Source: Oscillospiraceae bacterium
Lineage (GTDB): Bacteria; Bacillota; Clostridia; Oscillospirales; SIG627
DNA: 64,000 bases
Direction of reading: 5' to 3'
NCBI GenBank assembly: GCA_034925865.1
Contig: JAYFRN010000006.1
Coordinates: 74,236 to 138,235 of the forward strand
The notes beneath the pieces were generated by a model that ran no database searches, was not told the origin of the DNA, and saw nothing but the letters and a program-made list of their open reading frames with translations. Both the position numbers and the translations under genes were made by a program. Shown here piece after piece: positions 43,523-51,647 of this stretch; position 1 is the stretch's first letter; the number at the start of each line of letters is the position of its first letter.

Positions 43523-45289
43523 TTATTCGAATTGTGAATAAAACAATTCGCTGTAAAAGCCTTTTTGAGCAAGCAGAGCATCATGTGTACCGCTCTCAAC
43601 AACATTTCCGTCTCGCATAACAAGAATACAATCTGCATTTTGTATCGTCGATAAACGATGCGCGACGATGAAGCAGGTTTTATTTCTCATAAGCTCGCGC
43701 ATGGCATCCTGAATTCTTATTTCTGTACGTGTATCCACGTTTGATGTCGCCTCGTCAAGAATCAGCATTTTTGAATCCATCAGCATGGCGCGTGCGATTG
43801 TGATAAGCTGTTTTTGTCCCTTGGATATATTGGTTGCATCGTCATTTATAACCGTATCGTAGCCTTTTGGCAGTCTTTTTACAAAGCTGTCGATTTTTGC
43901 GGCTTTCCCGGCGGCGAGCACCTGCTCTCTGGTGACGTTTTCTTTTCCGTATGCTATGTTATCATAAACAGTTCCGTTAAAAAGCCATGTATCTTGTAAA
44001 ACCATCGCGTACGATAGTCTGAGGCTGCGTCGAGTCAGATCGTAAATCGATTTTCCATCGAGCGTAATCTCTCCCGAATCTATGTCGTAAAATCTCATTA
44101 AAAGGTTTATAAGCGTGGTTTTCCCTGCTCCGGTAGGACCTACTATAGCAATCAGACTACCGCCTGGCGCGTATAAAGATAAATTTTTAAGTATAATTTT
44201 ATCTTTTGAGTATCCGAAGCATACCTTTTTCAGCTCTATGTTCCCTTCAGTGGAAACGATTTCCGACGCGCCGGGTCTGTCAGGTGGTTCCGGAATTTCA
44301 TCAAGCAAACGGAACACTCTTTCAGCGGCGGAAAGCGCGGATTGAAGCTCGCCATAAATGTTGGCGATTTCGTTTATCGGTCCGGAAAATTTTCGTGAGT
44401 AAAGCACAAATGACGAAATATCGCCGCACGAAATTGCTTTTCTCATGTAAAGGAGTGCTCCGAAAACACCTATCAGCGTAAATGACAGATTGTTCACAAA
44501 GTTTACGGAAGGTCCGACCTTGCTTGAGTGATATTCGGAATCGTAATACGCGTCTACAGTTTCTTTGTTTTTTATATCATGCTTTTCTATAGTATTTTCT
44601 TCACGGCAGTAAACACGCAGAGTACGCTGACCAGAAATAATCTCCTCGGTAAATCCGTTGAATTCACCGAGCTTTTCCGAACGCTTGCGAAACATCGGAC
44701 GCGTCTTTTTTGTTATTCTATAGGTCAGGTAAACAGAAAGAGGCACGGTAAAGACAAAAATTGATACGAGAGCCGGAGAAATTGACAGCATCATTATAAA
44801 AGAACCGACCACTGTTATTATGCTTGCGAGTATCTGAACGACATCGTTTGAAAGCGATGCGTTTATTGTGTCAGAATCGTAGGATATCCTGCTGATTATA
44901 TCACCGATCTGATGCGTGTCGAAAAAGCCGACCGGGAGAGACGATATTTTATTAAAAATGTCTTCTCTGATGTTAAAGGTTATTTTTCGGGCAACGACAA
45001 GCATTATCAAAGAAAGAAAATAAGCCAGCAGACTTGAGGCGGCATATAGGAGGATCATAATAAACGCGTAGTGCATAACTCCGTTTATATCAACCTTGCC
45101 CTTTCCGGGTTCAATCAGGTCGATCGCATATCCGGAAAGCTTCGGACCCCAAAGAGCGAGAACATTCGATAAAATCGCAAGTCCTGTTGCAAATATTAGC
45201 AATAATGTATGCGGAAGCATATACCGGCCGAGCCGTAAAAGCGTATATTTTTTATCTTTTGGTTTTTCAAAGGTTTTCTTTTTGTCCAT
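43523..45289 (-). CDS. ABC exporter half-transporter (heterodimer subunit 1)
   Basis: 588 residues: six membrane helices in the N-terminal 320 residues, then an ATPase domain with Walker A GPTGAGKTT (about 377-385), signature ISKGQKQL, Walker B MLILDEATS with the catalytic Glu, and the switch His in IVAHRLS. Multidrug/lipid exporters of this kind work as heterodimers. The partner is encoded 13 bases upstream on the same strand. Confidence 0.92.
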   Translation of the reverse strand: MDKKKTFEKPKDKKYTLLRLGRYMLPHTLLLIFATGLAILSNVLALWGPKLSGYAIDLIEPGKGKVDINGVMHYAFIMILLYAASSLLAYFLSLIMLVVARKITFNIREDIFNKISSLPVGFFDTHQIGDIISRISYDSDTINASLSNDVVQILASIITVVGSFIMMLSISPALVSIFVFTVPLSVYLTYRITKKTRPMFRKRSEKLGEFNGFTEEIISGQRTLRVYCREENTIEKHDIKNKETVDAYYDSEYHSSKVGPSVNFVNNLSFTLIGVFGALLYMRKAISCGDISSFVLYSRKFSGPINEIANIYGELQSALSAAERVFRLLDEIPEPPDRPGASEIVSTEGNIELKKVCFGYSKDKIILKNLSLYAPGGSLIAIVGPTGAGKTTLINLLMRFYDIDSGEITLDGKSIYDLTRRSLRLSYAMVLQDTWLFNGTVYDNIAYGKENVTREQVLAAGKAAKIDSFVKRLPKGYDTVINDDATNISKGQKQLITIARAMLMDSKMLILDEATSNVDTRTEIRIQDAMRELMRNKTCFIVAHRLSTIQNADCILVMRDGNVVESGTHDALLAQKGFYSELFYSQFE

Positions 45290-45302
45290 TTTGATATAAC
45301 GC

Positions 45303-47030
45303 TTAACGCGTCCGCTCCTTTCCCAGTTGAAGCAGACTTATCTTGCGGTATTCCTCACAGCTTTTCATCAGCTCCGAATGTGTGCCGGCGCCGATTATTT
45401 TCCCGTCATCCAATACGATTATCTTGTCCGCCTGCATAACCGACGAAATGCGTTGCGCGATCAGAATTGTAGTCGTTGACGCATAATTGGTTCTTATTTC
45501 ACGACGCATAGATGCGTCTGTTTTGTAATCCAACGCGCTTGAAGAATCATCAAGAATAAGGATTTCAGGATTTCCCGCTATCGCGCGAGCAACGAGGAGT
45601 CTCTGCTTCTGTCCCCCAGAAAGATTTGATCCCTTGATAGCAACATATCCATCATAGCCTTTGCCATTATCAATAAATTCCGATGCCTGTGCGCGGAATG
45701 AAGCCGACATTATATCGCCGTCCGATATGTCTCTGCCAAATCTGATGTTCTCCGCTATTGTGTCTTCAAATAATATATCATTTTGAAATACGACGCCGAA
45801 TTTCGAATGAAGCTCGTGCGGATCATATGATTTTATTTTTTTACCGTCAATCAATATTTCACCTTCGTCGATATCGTAAAGCCTGAGCAAAAGCGAAATA
45901 ATAGTAGATTTTCCTGAACCGGTCGGTCCAATTATGCCAAGTGTTTCTCCCTTTCTGAGGTAAAAGGATATGTTTTCGACATCGTTACCATGCTTCAAAT
46001 ATGAAAAAGACACGTTTTTGAACTCTATAACCGGTATATCATCGTCTGATTCCGCAACAGGCACATCACATTCCTCACGTGACAGCTCCTCCGGAGAATC
46101 AAGCACTTCAAATATGCGCTTTGCTGACGCGTCCGCCTGAGAATACATTGTGAATATCCTCGTGACAGACAGCATTGCATTTAATATAATCGTAAAATAT
46201 GTAAGAAATGCAATTATCTTTCCAACTTCGGTGAGATCTGAATTGACTCTGTACGCGCCGACGATGACAACAAGCACAAGTCCAGTGTTAAGTATGAGAC
46301 GCATGACCGGATCTATCAAAGCCATGGTCGAGCCGGCTTTCATCTCTTTTTTAAGCATATCTGTGTTATATTTTTTAAAACGATCTATTTCATAATCTGT
46401 TTTTGAAAGTGCTTTTATAACGCGTATGCCTACGGCATTTTCGCGTACGACACGCACAAGCTCGTCCTGTGTTTCCTGTTGTTTTGTATAAAGCGGAACG
46501 CCTCTTTTAGATACCACATATGTAATTAAAACGATAAAAGGCATCATGGCAACCAAAAGAAGAGACAGCACAGGGTCAAGAGTCATTGTGATAACTACTC
46601 CGCCAAGTATCAATATAGGAGCGCGTATGCCTATTCTCTGCATCATACCGACAACTCGGTGAACATAATATGTATCTGCTGTCATTCGGCTGATAAGCGA
46701 AGGTATGGAGAATTTATCTATCTGACTGTCAGATAGATATGATATTTTACTAAATAAGTCATGTCTTATTCCCTCCGTCGTGTCCCTTGCGACCGCGGCG
46801 GCCTTTTGATTGGCAATTATATTTCCGCCCCATGCGATGAACGAACAAAAAAGCATTATAACGCCCCAAATCAAAACAAACCTGGTATTTCCAAGAGGGA
46901 TTATATCGTCGATAATATGTGCGAGAATCCATGGCAGACATAAATCCATTATTGTTCCGGCAAATTTGATCAGTAATCCCATAGTAATACGCCATTTATA
47001 TGGCGACAGATAAGCGAATACTCTTTTCAT
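45303..47030 (-). CDS. ABC exporter half-transporter (heterodimer subunit 2, degenerate Walker B)
   Basis: 575 residues with six membrane helices and an ATPase domain: Walker A GPTGSGKST, canonical signature LSGGQKQR, Walker B ILILDDSSSALD where the catalytic Glu is Asp, and IAQRIS in which the switch His is Gln. These two changes make its ATP site the degenerate one of a heterodimeric exporter, such as YheH/YheI or BmrCD. GAGG six bases upstream favours the ATG at 47030; 47033 and 47057 are alternatives. Confidence 0.92.
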   Translation of the reverse strand: MKRVFAYLSPYKWRITMGLLIKFAGTIMDLCLPWILAHIIDDIIPLGNTRFVLIWGVIMLFCSFIAWGGNIIANQKAAAVARDTTEGIRHDLFSKISYLSDSQIDKFSIPSLISRMTADTYYVHRVVGMMQRIGIRAPILILGGVVITMTLDPVLSLLLVAMMPFIVLITYVVSKRGVPLYTKQQETQDELVRVVRENAVGIRVIKALSKTDYEIDRFKKYNTDMLKKEMKAGSTMALIDPVMRLILNTGLVLVVIVGAYRVNSDLTEVGKIIAFLTYFTIILNAMLSVTRIFTMYSQADASAKRIFEVLDSPEELSREECDVPVAESDDDIPVIEFKNVSFSYLKHGNDVENISFYLRKGETLGIIGPTGSGKSTIISLLLRLYDIDEGEILIDGKKIKSYDPHELHSKFGVVFQNDILFEDTIAENIRFGRDISDGDIMSASFRAQASEFIDNGKGYDGYVAIKGSNLSGGQKQRLLVARAIAGNPEILILDDSSSALDYKTDASMRREIRTNYASTTTILIAQRISSVMQADKIIVLDDGKIIGAGTHSELMKSCEEYRKISLLQLGKERTR

Positions 47031-47159
47031 CATAATCCTCAATCTATCAAATATCATTATTATATTTCATTATCAGTAAAAAATCAATATTGTAATTTAT
47101 ATAAGATCAAATAGCAAACGAGAAAAACGAAAAATGATGAATAATTTTCATAAAAATGC

Positions 47160-47188
47160 TTGACAAGGTATATGGTGTATGCTATAAT
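47160..47188 (+). promoter_or_regulatory. tRNA operon promoter (sigma-A)
   Basis: TTGACA, a 17-base spacer, TATAAT: a near-consensus promoter 53 bases before tRNA-Phe. Confidence 0.88.
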
Positions 47189-47241
47189 ACAATCTGTTGC
47201 GGGAAAACCGCCTGATATACAAAATGCATGGCAAAAAGTTT

Positions 47242-47317
<76 letters not shown>

Positions 47318-47318
47318 T

Positions 47319-47360
47319 TTGGGAGAGTCGTGTTTCTTTACGATTCATGTTCTCCCTTTT
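47319..47360 (+). terminator. Hairpin between tRNA-Phe and tRNA-Gly
   Basis: GGGAGAGTCGT and ACGATTC...TCTCCC pair, followed by TTTTTA. It could terminate part of the transcripts after tRNA-Phe or act as a processing signal. Confidence 0.65.
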
Positions 47361-47363
47361 TAT

Positions 47364-47439
47364 GCGGATTTAGCTCATTTGGTAGAGCGCGACCTTGCCA
47401 AGGTCGAGGTGGCGGGTTCGAGCCCCGTAATCCGCTCCA
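47364..47439 (+). tRNA. tRNA-Gly (anticodon GCC)
   Basis: 76 bases with CCA encoded. Acceptor GCGGATT pairs with AATCCGC, anticodon loop TTGCCAA, T-loop GGTTCGAGCCC. Confidence 0.96.
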
Positions 47440-47447
47440 ATAAATCC

Positions 47448-47521
47448 GGCGCCATAGCCAAGCGGTAAGGCAGAGGTCTGCAAAACCTTTACCCCCGGTC
47501 CGATTCCGGGTGGCGCCTCCA
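47448..47521 (+). tRNA. tRNA-Cys (anticodon GCA)
   Basis: 74 bases with CCA encoded. Acceptor GGCGCCA pairs with TGGCGCC, anticodon loop CTGCAAA, T-loop GGTCCGATTCC. Confidence 0.95.
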
Positions 47522-47523
47522 GA

Positions 47524-47557
47524 AAAAAGCAGTCACGCTTTGCGTGGCTGCTTTTTT
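47524..47557 (+). terminator. Rho-independent terminator of the tRNA operon
   Basis: AGCAGTCACGC and GCGTGGCTGCT pair (one G-T) around TTT, followed by TTTTTT. Confidence 0.9.
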
Positions 47558-47565
47558 AACACATA

Positions 47566-47655
47566 ACAGACAACCGCGGTATCACGGACAACCATGATAC
47601 AACGGATAACCGCAAAGGTTGTCCGTACGGGTATCAACGGATATCGCAGCGGTAA
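47566..47655. repeat. REP-like palindromic repeats, also present inside the RAYT gene
   Basis: Units of the type ACGGACAACC are repeated, and AACCGCAAAGGTTGTCCG forms a small hairpin. The same order (CAACCATGATACAACGGA, then CGCAAAGGTTGTCC or CGCAAGGGTTGTCC, then GGATATCGCA) recurs in the coding region of the RAYT gene at about 48030-48130. REP palindromes are the expected substrates of this transposase family. Confidence 0.72.
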
Positions 47656-47729
47656 TTGACAAAGACGATATTTTGTTTTATAATAACATTGATTTTATTG
47701 AATATTACAATTTATATTGGATTCATTTT

Positions 47730-48326
47730 ATGGAATTGCCAAAACGAAAGCAGATACGATTAAAAGGATACGATTATTCACGAAACGGTGCGTATTTTAT
47801 AACAATATGCGCCCATAAAAAAGAAACGATATTTTGTGAAATAACCTGTAGGGGAGACCCTTGCGGTCTCCCGCATATTAATCATGACCCTTGCGGTCTG
47901 CAAACCATTCAGTATACGCGTTTAGGCGAAATTGCATTACAACAAATCAATTGCATAGAAAAATTATATAAAATTTCATTCGATAAATATGTTGTTATGC
48001 CAAACCATATACATGCGATAATATTTATTGACCGCGGCATTACGGACAACCATGATACAACGGACAACCGCGGCATTACGGACAACCGCAAGGGTTGTCC
48101 CTACGGGGGCGACGACGGGATATCGCAAATCGTTGGCGCATATAAATCCGTTGTGGCGAATGAATGGCTTAAAATATGCAAACAAAATAACTTGCCGATG
48201 GGCGTAATATGGCAGAGGTCGTTTCATGATCATATCATCAGAGATGAACATGATTATATACGAATATGGCAATATATCGACGAAAACCCGACAAAATGGA
48301 CTGAGGATTGTTTACATGAAATATAA
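47730..48326 (+). CDS. REP-associated tyrosine transposase-like protein (RAYT, IS200/Y1 family)
   Basis: 198 residues. The start KRKQIRLKGYDYSRNGAYFI, the HUH motif in VMPNHIHAIIF (about 93-103), and the C-terminal IWQYIDENPTKW are typical of the RAYT group. The segment expected to hold the catalytic Tyr reads WQRSFHDHIIR, with Phe where many relatives have Tyr, so activity is uncertain. The protein has two unusual inserts, encoded by REP-like palindromes: around residues 45-60 (GGGAGACC/GGTCTCCC type) and 104-130 (repeated TDN motifs). The ATG at 47730 fits the family start; its ribosome site is weak. Confidence 0.8.
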   Translation: MELPKRKQIRLKGYDYSRNGAYFITICAHKKETIFCEITCRGDPCGLPHINHDPCGLQTIQYTRLGEIALQQINCIEKLYKISFDKYVVMPNHIHAIIFIDRGITDNHDTTDNRGITDNRKGCPYGGDDGISQIVGAYKSVVANEWLKICKQNNLPMGVIWQRSFHDHIIRDEHDYIRIWQYIDENPTKWTEDCLHEI

Positions 48327-48341
48327 TAAAAAGTGTGAAAT

Positions 48342-49085
48342 ATGAAAAAATATCTTAGAATACCTGCCTGTATTCTTTATCTGACCGCCTTCTGCTGTAT
48401 TTTTATTTATATATTTTACAGCTTCACTCCGGCGGTGATGATTACGCCTTCTTCGCGTCTTGCCCTCTTATGCTCGGCATGCCTGACCGTTTACTTTGGA
48501 AGCATACTCCTCATAAGGACAATACAAAAACAAAAAATCGTTGCCGTAATGAAAATCACCTTCGCGATATGCTTTGCTTTATACATATGCCTTATAACAA
48601 CGCTTGTATTGTTTGATTCCTATTTTGGACGATCCATACATTCATGGCTGTCGCAGTGGAATTCGGAAGCGCTGTCGGATTATCTCAAATATTCCTTTAA
48701 TATTATACCGTTTGCCACTATACTCTCATATATTGAAAAGCTTTTTGAAAACAGAATAAATATGAATAGCGTCGTGATCAATATCGTCGGAAACATTATC
48801 GCTTTTACTCCGTTCGCTTTTTTTCTGCCGCTTTTCTTTAAAAAGTTGAGATCCTTTTCGCGGTTCCTTTTAGCGATGATCTGCATTGTTTCCACGGTAG
48901 AGCTTTTGCAATTTGTTTTATTGGCAGGTTCCTGTGATATTGATGATGTAATTCTGAATGTCGGAGGTTCCTGTATGGCTTATGGTATTCTGCATATCGG
49001 ATTTTTTAGCAGGATAATCGAAAAAATAACTCTCTTACAGTATCGGAATGAGCGGAAATTTCCCCGTATTTCAGAGCATAATTAA
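48342..49085 (+). CDS. VanZ family membrane protein
   Basis: 247 residues with about six membrane helices. FNIIPFATI, VVINIVGNIIAFTPFAFFLPL, STVELLQFVLLAGSCDIDDV and ILNVGGSCMAYG are the VanZ domain pattern. Its function is unknown. It follows the RAYT gene by 15 bases, but the two are probably unrelated. The glycosyltransferase gene follows after 87 bases. Confidence 0.85.
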   Translation: MKKYLRIPACILYLTAFCCIFIYIFYSFTPAVMITPSSRLALLCSACLTVYFGSILLIRTIQKQKIVAVMKITFAICFALYICLITTLVLFDSYFGRSIHSWLSQWNSEALSDYLKYSFNIIPFATILSYIEKLFENRINMNSVVINIVGNIIAFTPFAFFLPLFFKKLRSFSRFLLAMICIVSTVELLQFVLLAGSCDIDDVILNVGGSCMAYGILHIGFFSRIIEKITLLQYRNERKFPRISEHN

Positions 49086-49172
49086 AATTCACATATTGTC
49101 CATGTAATGGCAGACGTAAATGGTTATAATGTATGAAATAAAAACCAATTTATCAATATATAGGAATACCTA

Positions 49173-49895
49173 ATGAAAATTTCTCTGATTATACCGATGT
49201 ATAACGAAATTTCAATCGCCGCTGATACCGCGAAAACGTTAAACAGCTATATGCGCGGCGTTTATGACGATTTCGAGATCATTTTCTGCGACGACGGAAG
49301 CACCGACGGCTGTGCCGGGGCAGTTCGCGATCTGAGGCTGGAGCACGTCCGGGTGACGGGCTATAAAAATAACAGAGGAAAAGGATATGCGGTAAAAACC
49401 GGAATGCTCGAAGCCGCGGGCGATATTGTCATATTCACCGACTGCGATCTTGCTTACGGCACCGAAGTCATAAAAAAGCTGTGCGACATGCTCGTTTCAT
49501 CGCCGGGTTATGCGCTGGCAATAGGCTCACGCAGGCTCGAGCGCGGAGGATACGGAAAATATACAGTAATACGCTCTCTGGCGTCAAAGGTATACGTAAA
49601 TATCCTGCGCGTCGCGGGAGGTATAAAGCAATCGGATTTTCAATGCGGCTGCAAGGCTTTCAGGCATGACGCCGCGCGCGCGGTTTTCTCCGTGCTTTCG
49701 ACGGATGGCTTCGCTTTCGATTACGAAGCGCTGCTTCTCGCCGGAAAGCTCGGCTTTAAAACGGCCGAGGTTCCTGTTAAAATCATCAATCACCGCGAAT
49801 CGAAGATAAATCTTGCACGCGACGCAATCAGAATGCTCAATGACGTCAGAAAAATAAAACGCAAAGTAAACGCGGATTTTAAGCATAAGAAATAA
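49173..49895 (+). CDS. Family 2 glycosyltransferase, DPM1/dolichyl-phosphate synthase-like
   Basis: 240 residues. The N-terminus MKISLIIPMYNE, FCDDGSTDGCAG, the NRGKGYAVKTGM segment and the metal-binding TDCDLAYGTEV are those of GT2 polyprenyl-phosphate sugar synthases; KQSDFQCGCKAFRHD and FAFDYEALLLA further support this. It lacks C-terminal membrane helices. It would transfer a sugar from a nucleotide donor to a lipid carrier for wall polymer or glycan synthesis. Confidence 0.88.
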   Translation: MKISLIIPMYNEISIAADTAKTLNSYMRGVYDDFEIIFCDDGSTDGCAGAVRDLRLEHVRVTGYKNNRGKGYAVKTGMLEAAGDIVIFTDCDLAYGTEVIKKLCDMLVSSPGYALAIGSRRLERGGYGKYTVIRSLASKVYVNILRVAGGIKQSDFQCGCKAFRHDAARAVFSVLSTDGFAFDYEALLLAGKLGFKTAEVPVKIINHRESKINLARDAIRMLNDVRKIKRKVNADFKHKK

Positions 49896-49956
49896 CCGCT
49901 TTCGCCTGAGACTTATCTCTCTTTAGCGGTAAATATTTAAATGCCAAGTTAATAAA
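49893..49956. repeat. Truncated copy of the palindromic repeat
   Basis: The left outer arm is missing. TAACCGC...TTATCTCTCTTTAGCGGT, then AAATATTTAAATGCCAAGTTAA remains in forward orientation. It begins at the glycosyltransferase stop codon. Confidence 0.65.
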
Positions 49957-49997
49957 ACGAACCACTTCCCTTTTATGGGACAGAGGTTCGTTTTTTT
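49957..49997 (+). terminator. Rho-independent terminator
   Basis: ACGAACC...TCCC and GGGA...GGTTCGT pair around TTTTAT and are followed by TTTTTT. It ends the glycosyltransferase message. The stretch 49998-50271 shows no gene. Confidence 0.82.
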
Positions 49998-50271
49998 GTT
50001 ACGATTTTATATTTTTGCTGAGCTTCTCATAAGCTTGTACCGGTATATTAAAAATCTACATTACTCTGTTATTTTTAAGGCTCTTGAAATTCAAAGCGTC
50101 GAAGTAAAGCTTTTATATCCGGTATTATCTTTTCAGTTGAACCCTTGTACATGAACTCTCTTTTCCCGGTTATGAACAAGAAAATTCCTGTTATATTCGA
50201 ATGTTTAAAGCGCTTTCATCCTTACCGCCAATCAGCTGTATAATTTTATCACAATTTATGATATATGAAGA

Positions 50272-50299
50272 ACCGGCAAGGTGCTTGCCGCATAATATA
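50272..50299 (+). promoter_or_regulatory. Sigma-K-like promoter before the Cys-rich protein
   Basis: AC, a 17-base spacer, then CATAATATA, matching the late mother-cell consensus AC-N16/17-CATANNNTA. The same spacing and box occur before the gene at 54594. This suggests expression late in sporulation. Confidence 0.6.
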
Positions 50300-50317
50300 T
50301 AAAGGATGAGAAAAGCT

Positions 50318-50407
50318 ATGTACCAGCATTATCCGAGTATGTTTACTATTAAAGATAATGTGATAATACAAATATATAAGCTGATTATCCCATTGGAATT
50401 ACTATGA
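50318..50407 (+). CDS. Possible 29-residue small protein
   Basis: ATG to TGA, with AAAGGA ahead, encoding a hydrophobic peptide (MYQHYPSMFTIKDNV then an Ile/Leu-rich end). It lies between the sigma-K-like promoter and the Cys-rich gene. It could also be part of an untranslated leader. Confidence 0.3.
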   Translation: MYQHYPSMFTIKDNVIIQIYKLIIPLELL

Positions 50408-50423
50408 AAGGTGGAATTTGTTA

Positions 50424-51113
50424 ATGTCCTGTGAATTGTGTAATGCTATTTTCACAGATCCTGCAAAAAGAGCAGCATTTGGATATCAGGCGGAAACAGC
50501 GGTCTGCGAATGCCACGATATCTGTGTCGAAGATGTCCGCGATATATGCGTAAAGACAAGAACTCTGACGCAGGTTATCCCATGCAATCCCGACGGACGC
50601 GCGGGCTGCCGCGGAGGATTTTTACCGGACGGAGCGCCGCAAGTCCAAAGCTGGAGGGTCTTGTGCGCGGAAGAACGGCTTAGCCCCGAAACCGGCTGTG
50701 ACCGTATTTTTAATGATGTTGAATTTGAAGTTGTCATTCGGTATGCCTCCGGAACTCTGGCAGTTTTAACCCCTTCAGATACTATCACTTGTATGTGGTA
50801 TGAATTTGCCGAGTTCCCCAGCGGTGTGTTTTATCCAAACAGTACAGCAGGATTAAATCAGTTCAGAAATGAACTGGCGGCCATCGATGGATCCTGTAAA
50901 GTAATAATCATTGAAAACGTAAGAATTGTTACAGAACTTAACGACTGTGTTTTAGTGATTGATTATAAGATCATTGATAAGTTATGGAAACACGAAAATC
51001 TTCTTGTAACGGCTATCAAACCATATCCGGGTGTCGGCGAAATAGGAAACATCACTGTTTCACAAGAGTTCGAACAAGGTCATCGTATCGGTCCCTGCAG
51101 AGTCAGTATTTAA
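50424..51113 (+). CDS. Cys-rich putative spore-surface protein
   Basis: 229 residues. The first 100 contain many cysteines (SCELCN, VCECHDIC, DICVK, GCRGGF), followed by a beta-strand-rich part with NDVEFEVVIRYASG. No named family is certain. Features supporting a spore-surface role are the late-sporulation-type promoter, the neighbouring collagen-like gene and the Cys-rich DUF11-type protein at 54.6 kb. Spore appendage proteins such as those of Clostridium taeniosporum are an analogy only. AAAGGTGG nine bases upstream sets the ATG at 50424. Confidence 0.6.
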   Translation: MSCELCNAIFTDPAKRAAFGYQAETAVCECHDICVEDVRDICVKTRTLTQVIPCNPDGRAGCRGGFLPDGAPQVQSWRVLCAEERLSPETGCDRIFNDVEFEVVIRYASGTLAVLTPSDTITCMWYEFAEFPSGVFYPNSTAGLNQFRNELAAIDGSCKVIIIENVRIVTELNDCVLVIDYKIIDKLWKHENLLVTAIKPYPGVGEIGNITVSQEFEQGHRIGPCRVSI

Positions 51114-51118
51114 TAATT

Positions 51119-51146
51119 ATTAAGGGATGCGCAAGCTCCCTTTAAT
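51119..51146 (+). terminator. Hairpin after the Cys-rich gene
   Basis: TTAAGGGA and TCCCTTTAA pair around GCGCAAGC-like loop sequence, followed by TATATTA. Confidence 0.55.
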
Positions 51147-51163
51147 ATATTATTAAAGCCACA

Positions 51164-51268
51164 TTATTAAACGGCAATTAAATATTCCTCGCTTCATAAG
51201 AGAGAAAGCCCCATATACCGGAACCATTTTTCTCTTTGGCGGTAACTAGTTAATCGCCGCGTTAATAA
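51164..51268. repeat. Copy of the ~105-bp palindromic intergenic repeat
   Basis: Forward orientation, 105 bases. TTATTAAACGGCAATTAAAT, AAGAGAGAAAGCC, CCATATACCGGA, TTTTTCTCTTTGGCGGTAA, AATCGCCGCGTTAATAA. The ends are well preserved and the hairpin has several mismatches. Confidence 0.85.
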
Positions 51269-51275
51269 CATAATT

Positions 51276-51323
51276 CAGAAGTATTGCCTCTTGGTTATTC
51301 CTGAGCGGCAATACTTCTGTTTA
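51276..51323. terminator. Bidirectional hairpin terminator
   Basis: CAGAAGTATTGCC and GGCAATACTTCTG form a perfect 13-bp stem with an 18-base loop, followed by TTTAT. It lies between convergent genes. Confidence 0.78.
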
Positions 51324-51336
51324 TGTAGCCATTCGA

Positions 51337-51603
51337 TTAAACGGTTTTATTTTCTTTCATAGTTTCAATTTCATTAAGCTTAGCTTCTATTCTCAGGAGA
51401 CAATCAGACATTTCTTTTAGTAAAGATTCAATATTTAATTTTCGGATATCCGAGGATTGCTGATGCCAATATGTCGTTTTTTTAAATATATCATGATTTT
51501 TATCATTTTCCGGGCTGTTCGGTATATTGTCTTCTAATATAATTTTAACTTCATTTTCAGCTGATAGCTTGCTGATATATGCGGTATTTTCTTCATTCTC
51601 CAA
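51337..51603 (-). CDS. Hypothetical small protein next to the collagen-like gene
   Basis: 88 residues from a TTG start, with GGAGGG seven bases upstream. It is hydrophilic, with a predicted coiled-coil end (LLKEMSDCLLRIEAKLNEIE). No family is recognised. It lies 44 bases downstream of the collagen-like gene on the same strand and is probably co-transcribed. Confidence 0.6.
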   Translation of the reverse strand: MENEENTAYISKLSAENEVKIILEDNIPNSPENDKNHDIFKKTTYWHQQSSDIRKLNIESLLKEMSDCLLRIEAKLNEIETMKENKTV

Positions 51604-51647
51604 TTATATTCCCTCCAAGCTAAGAATGTTTATGAATCCAGTATATA

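Noticed and set aside
47566..48130. Repeated ACGGACAACC units as a possible CRISPR array
   Set aside because: Units are short, irregular in spacing, palindromic and partly inside a coding frame of a RAYT transposase; no cas genes are nearby.
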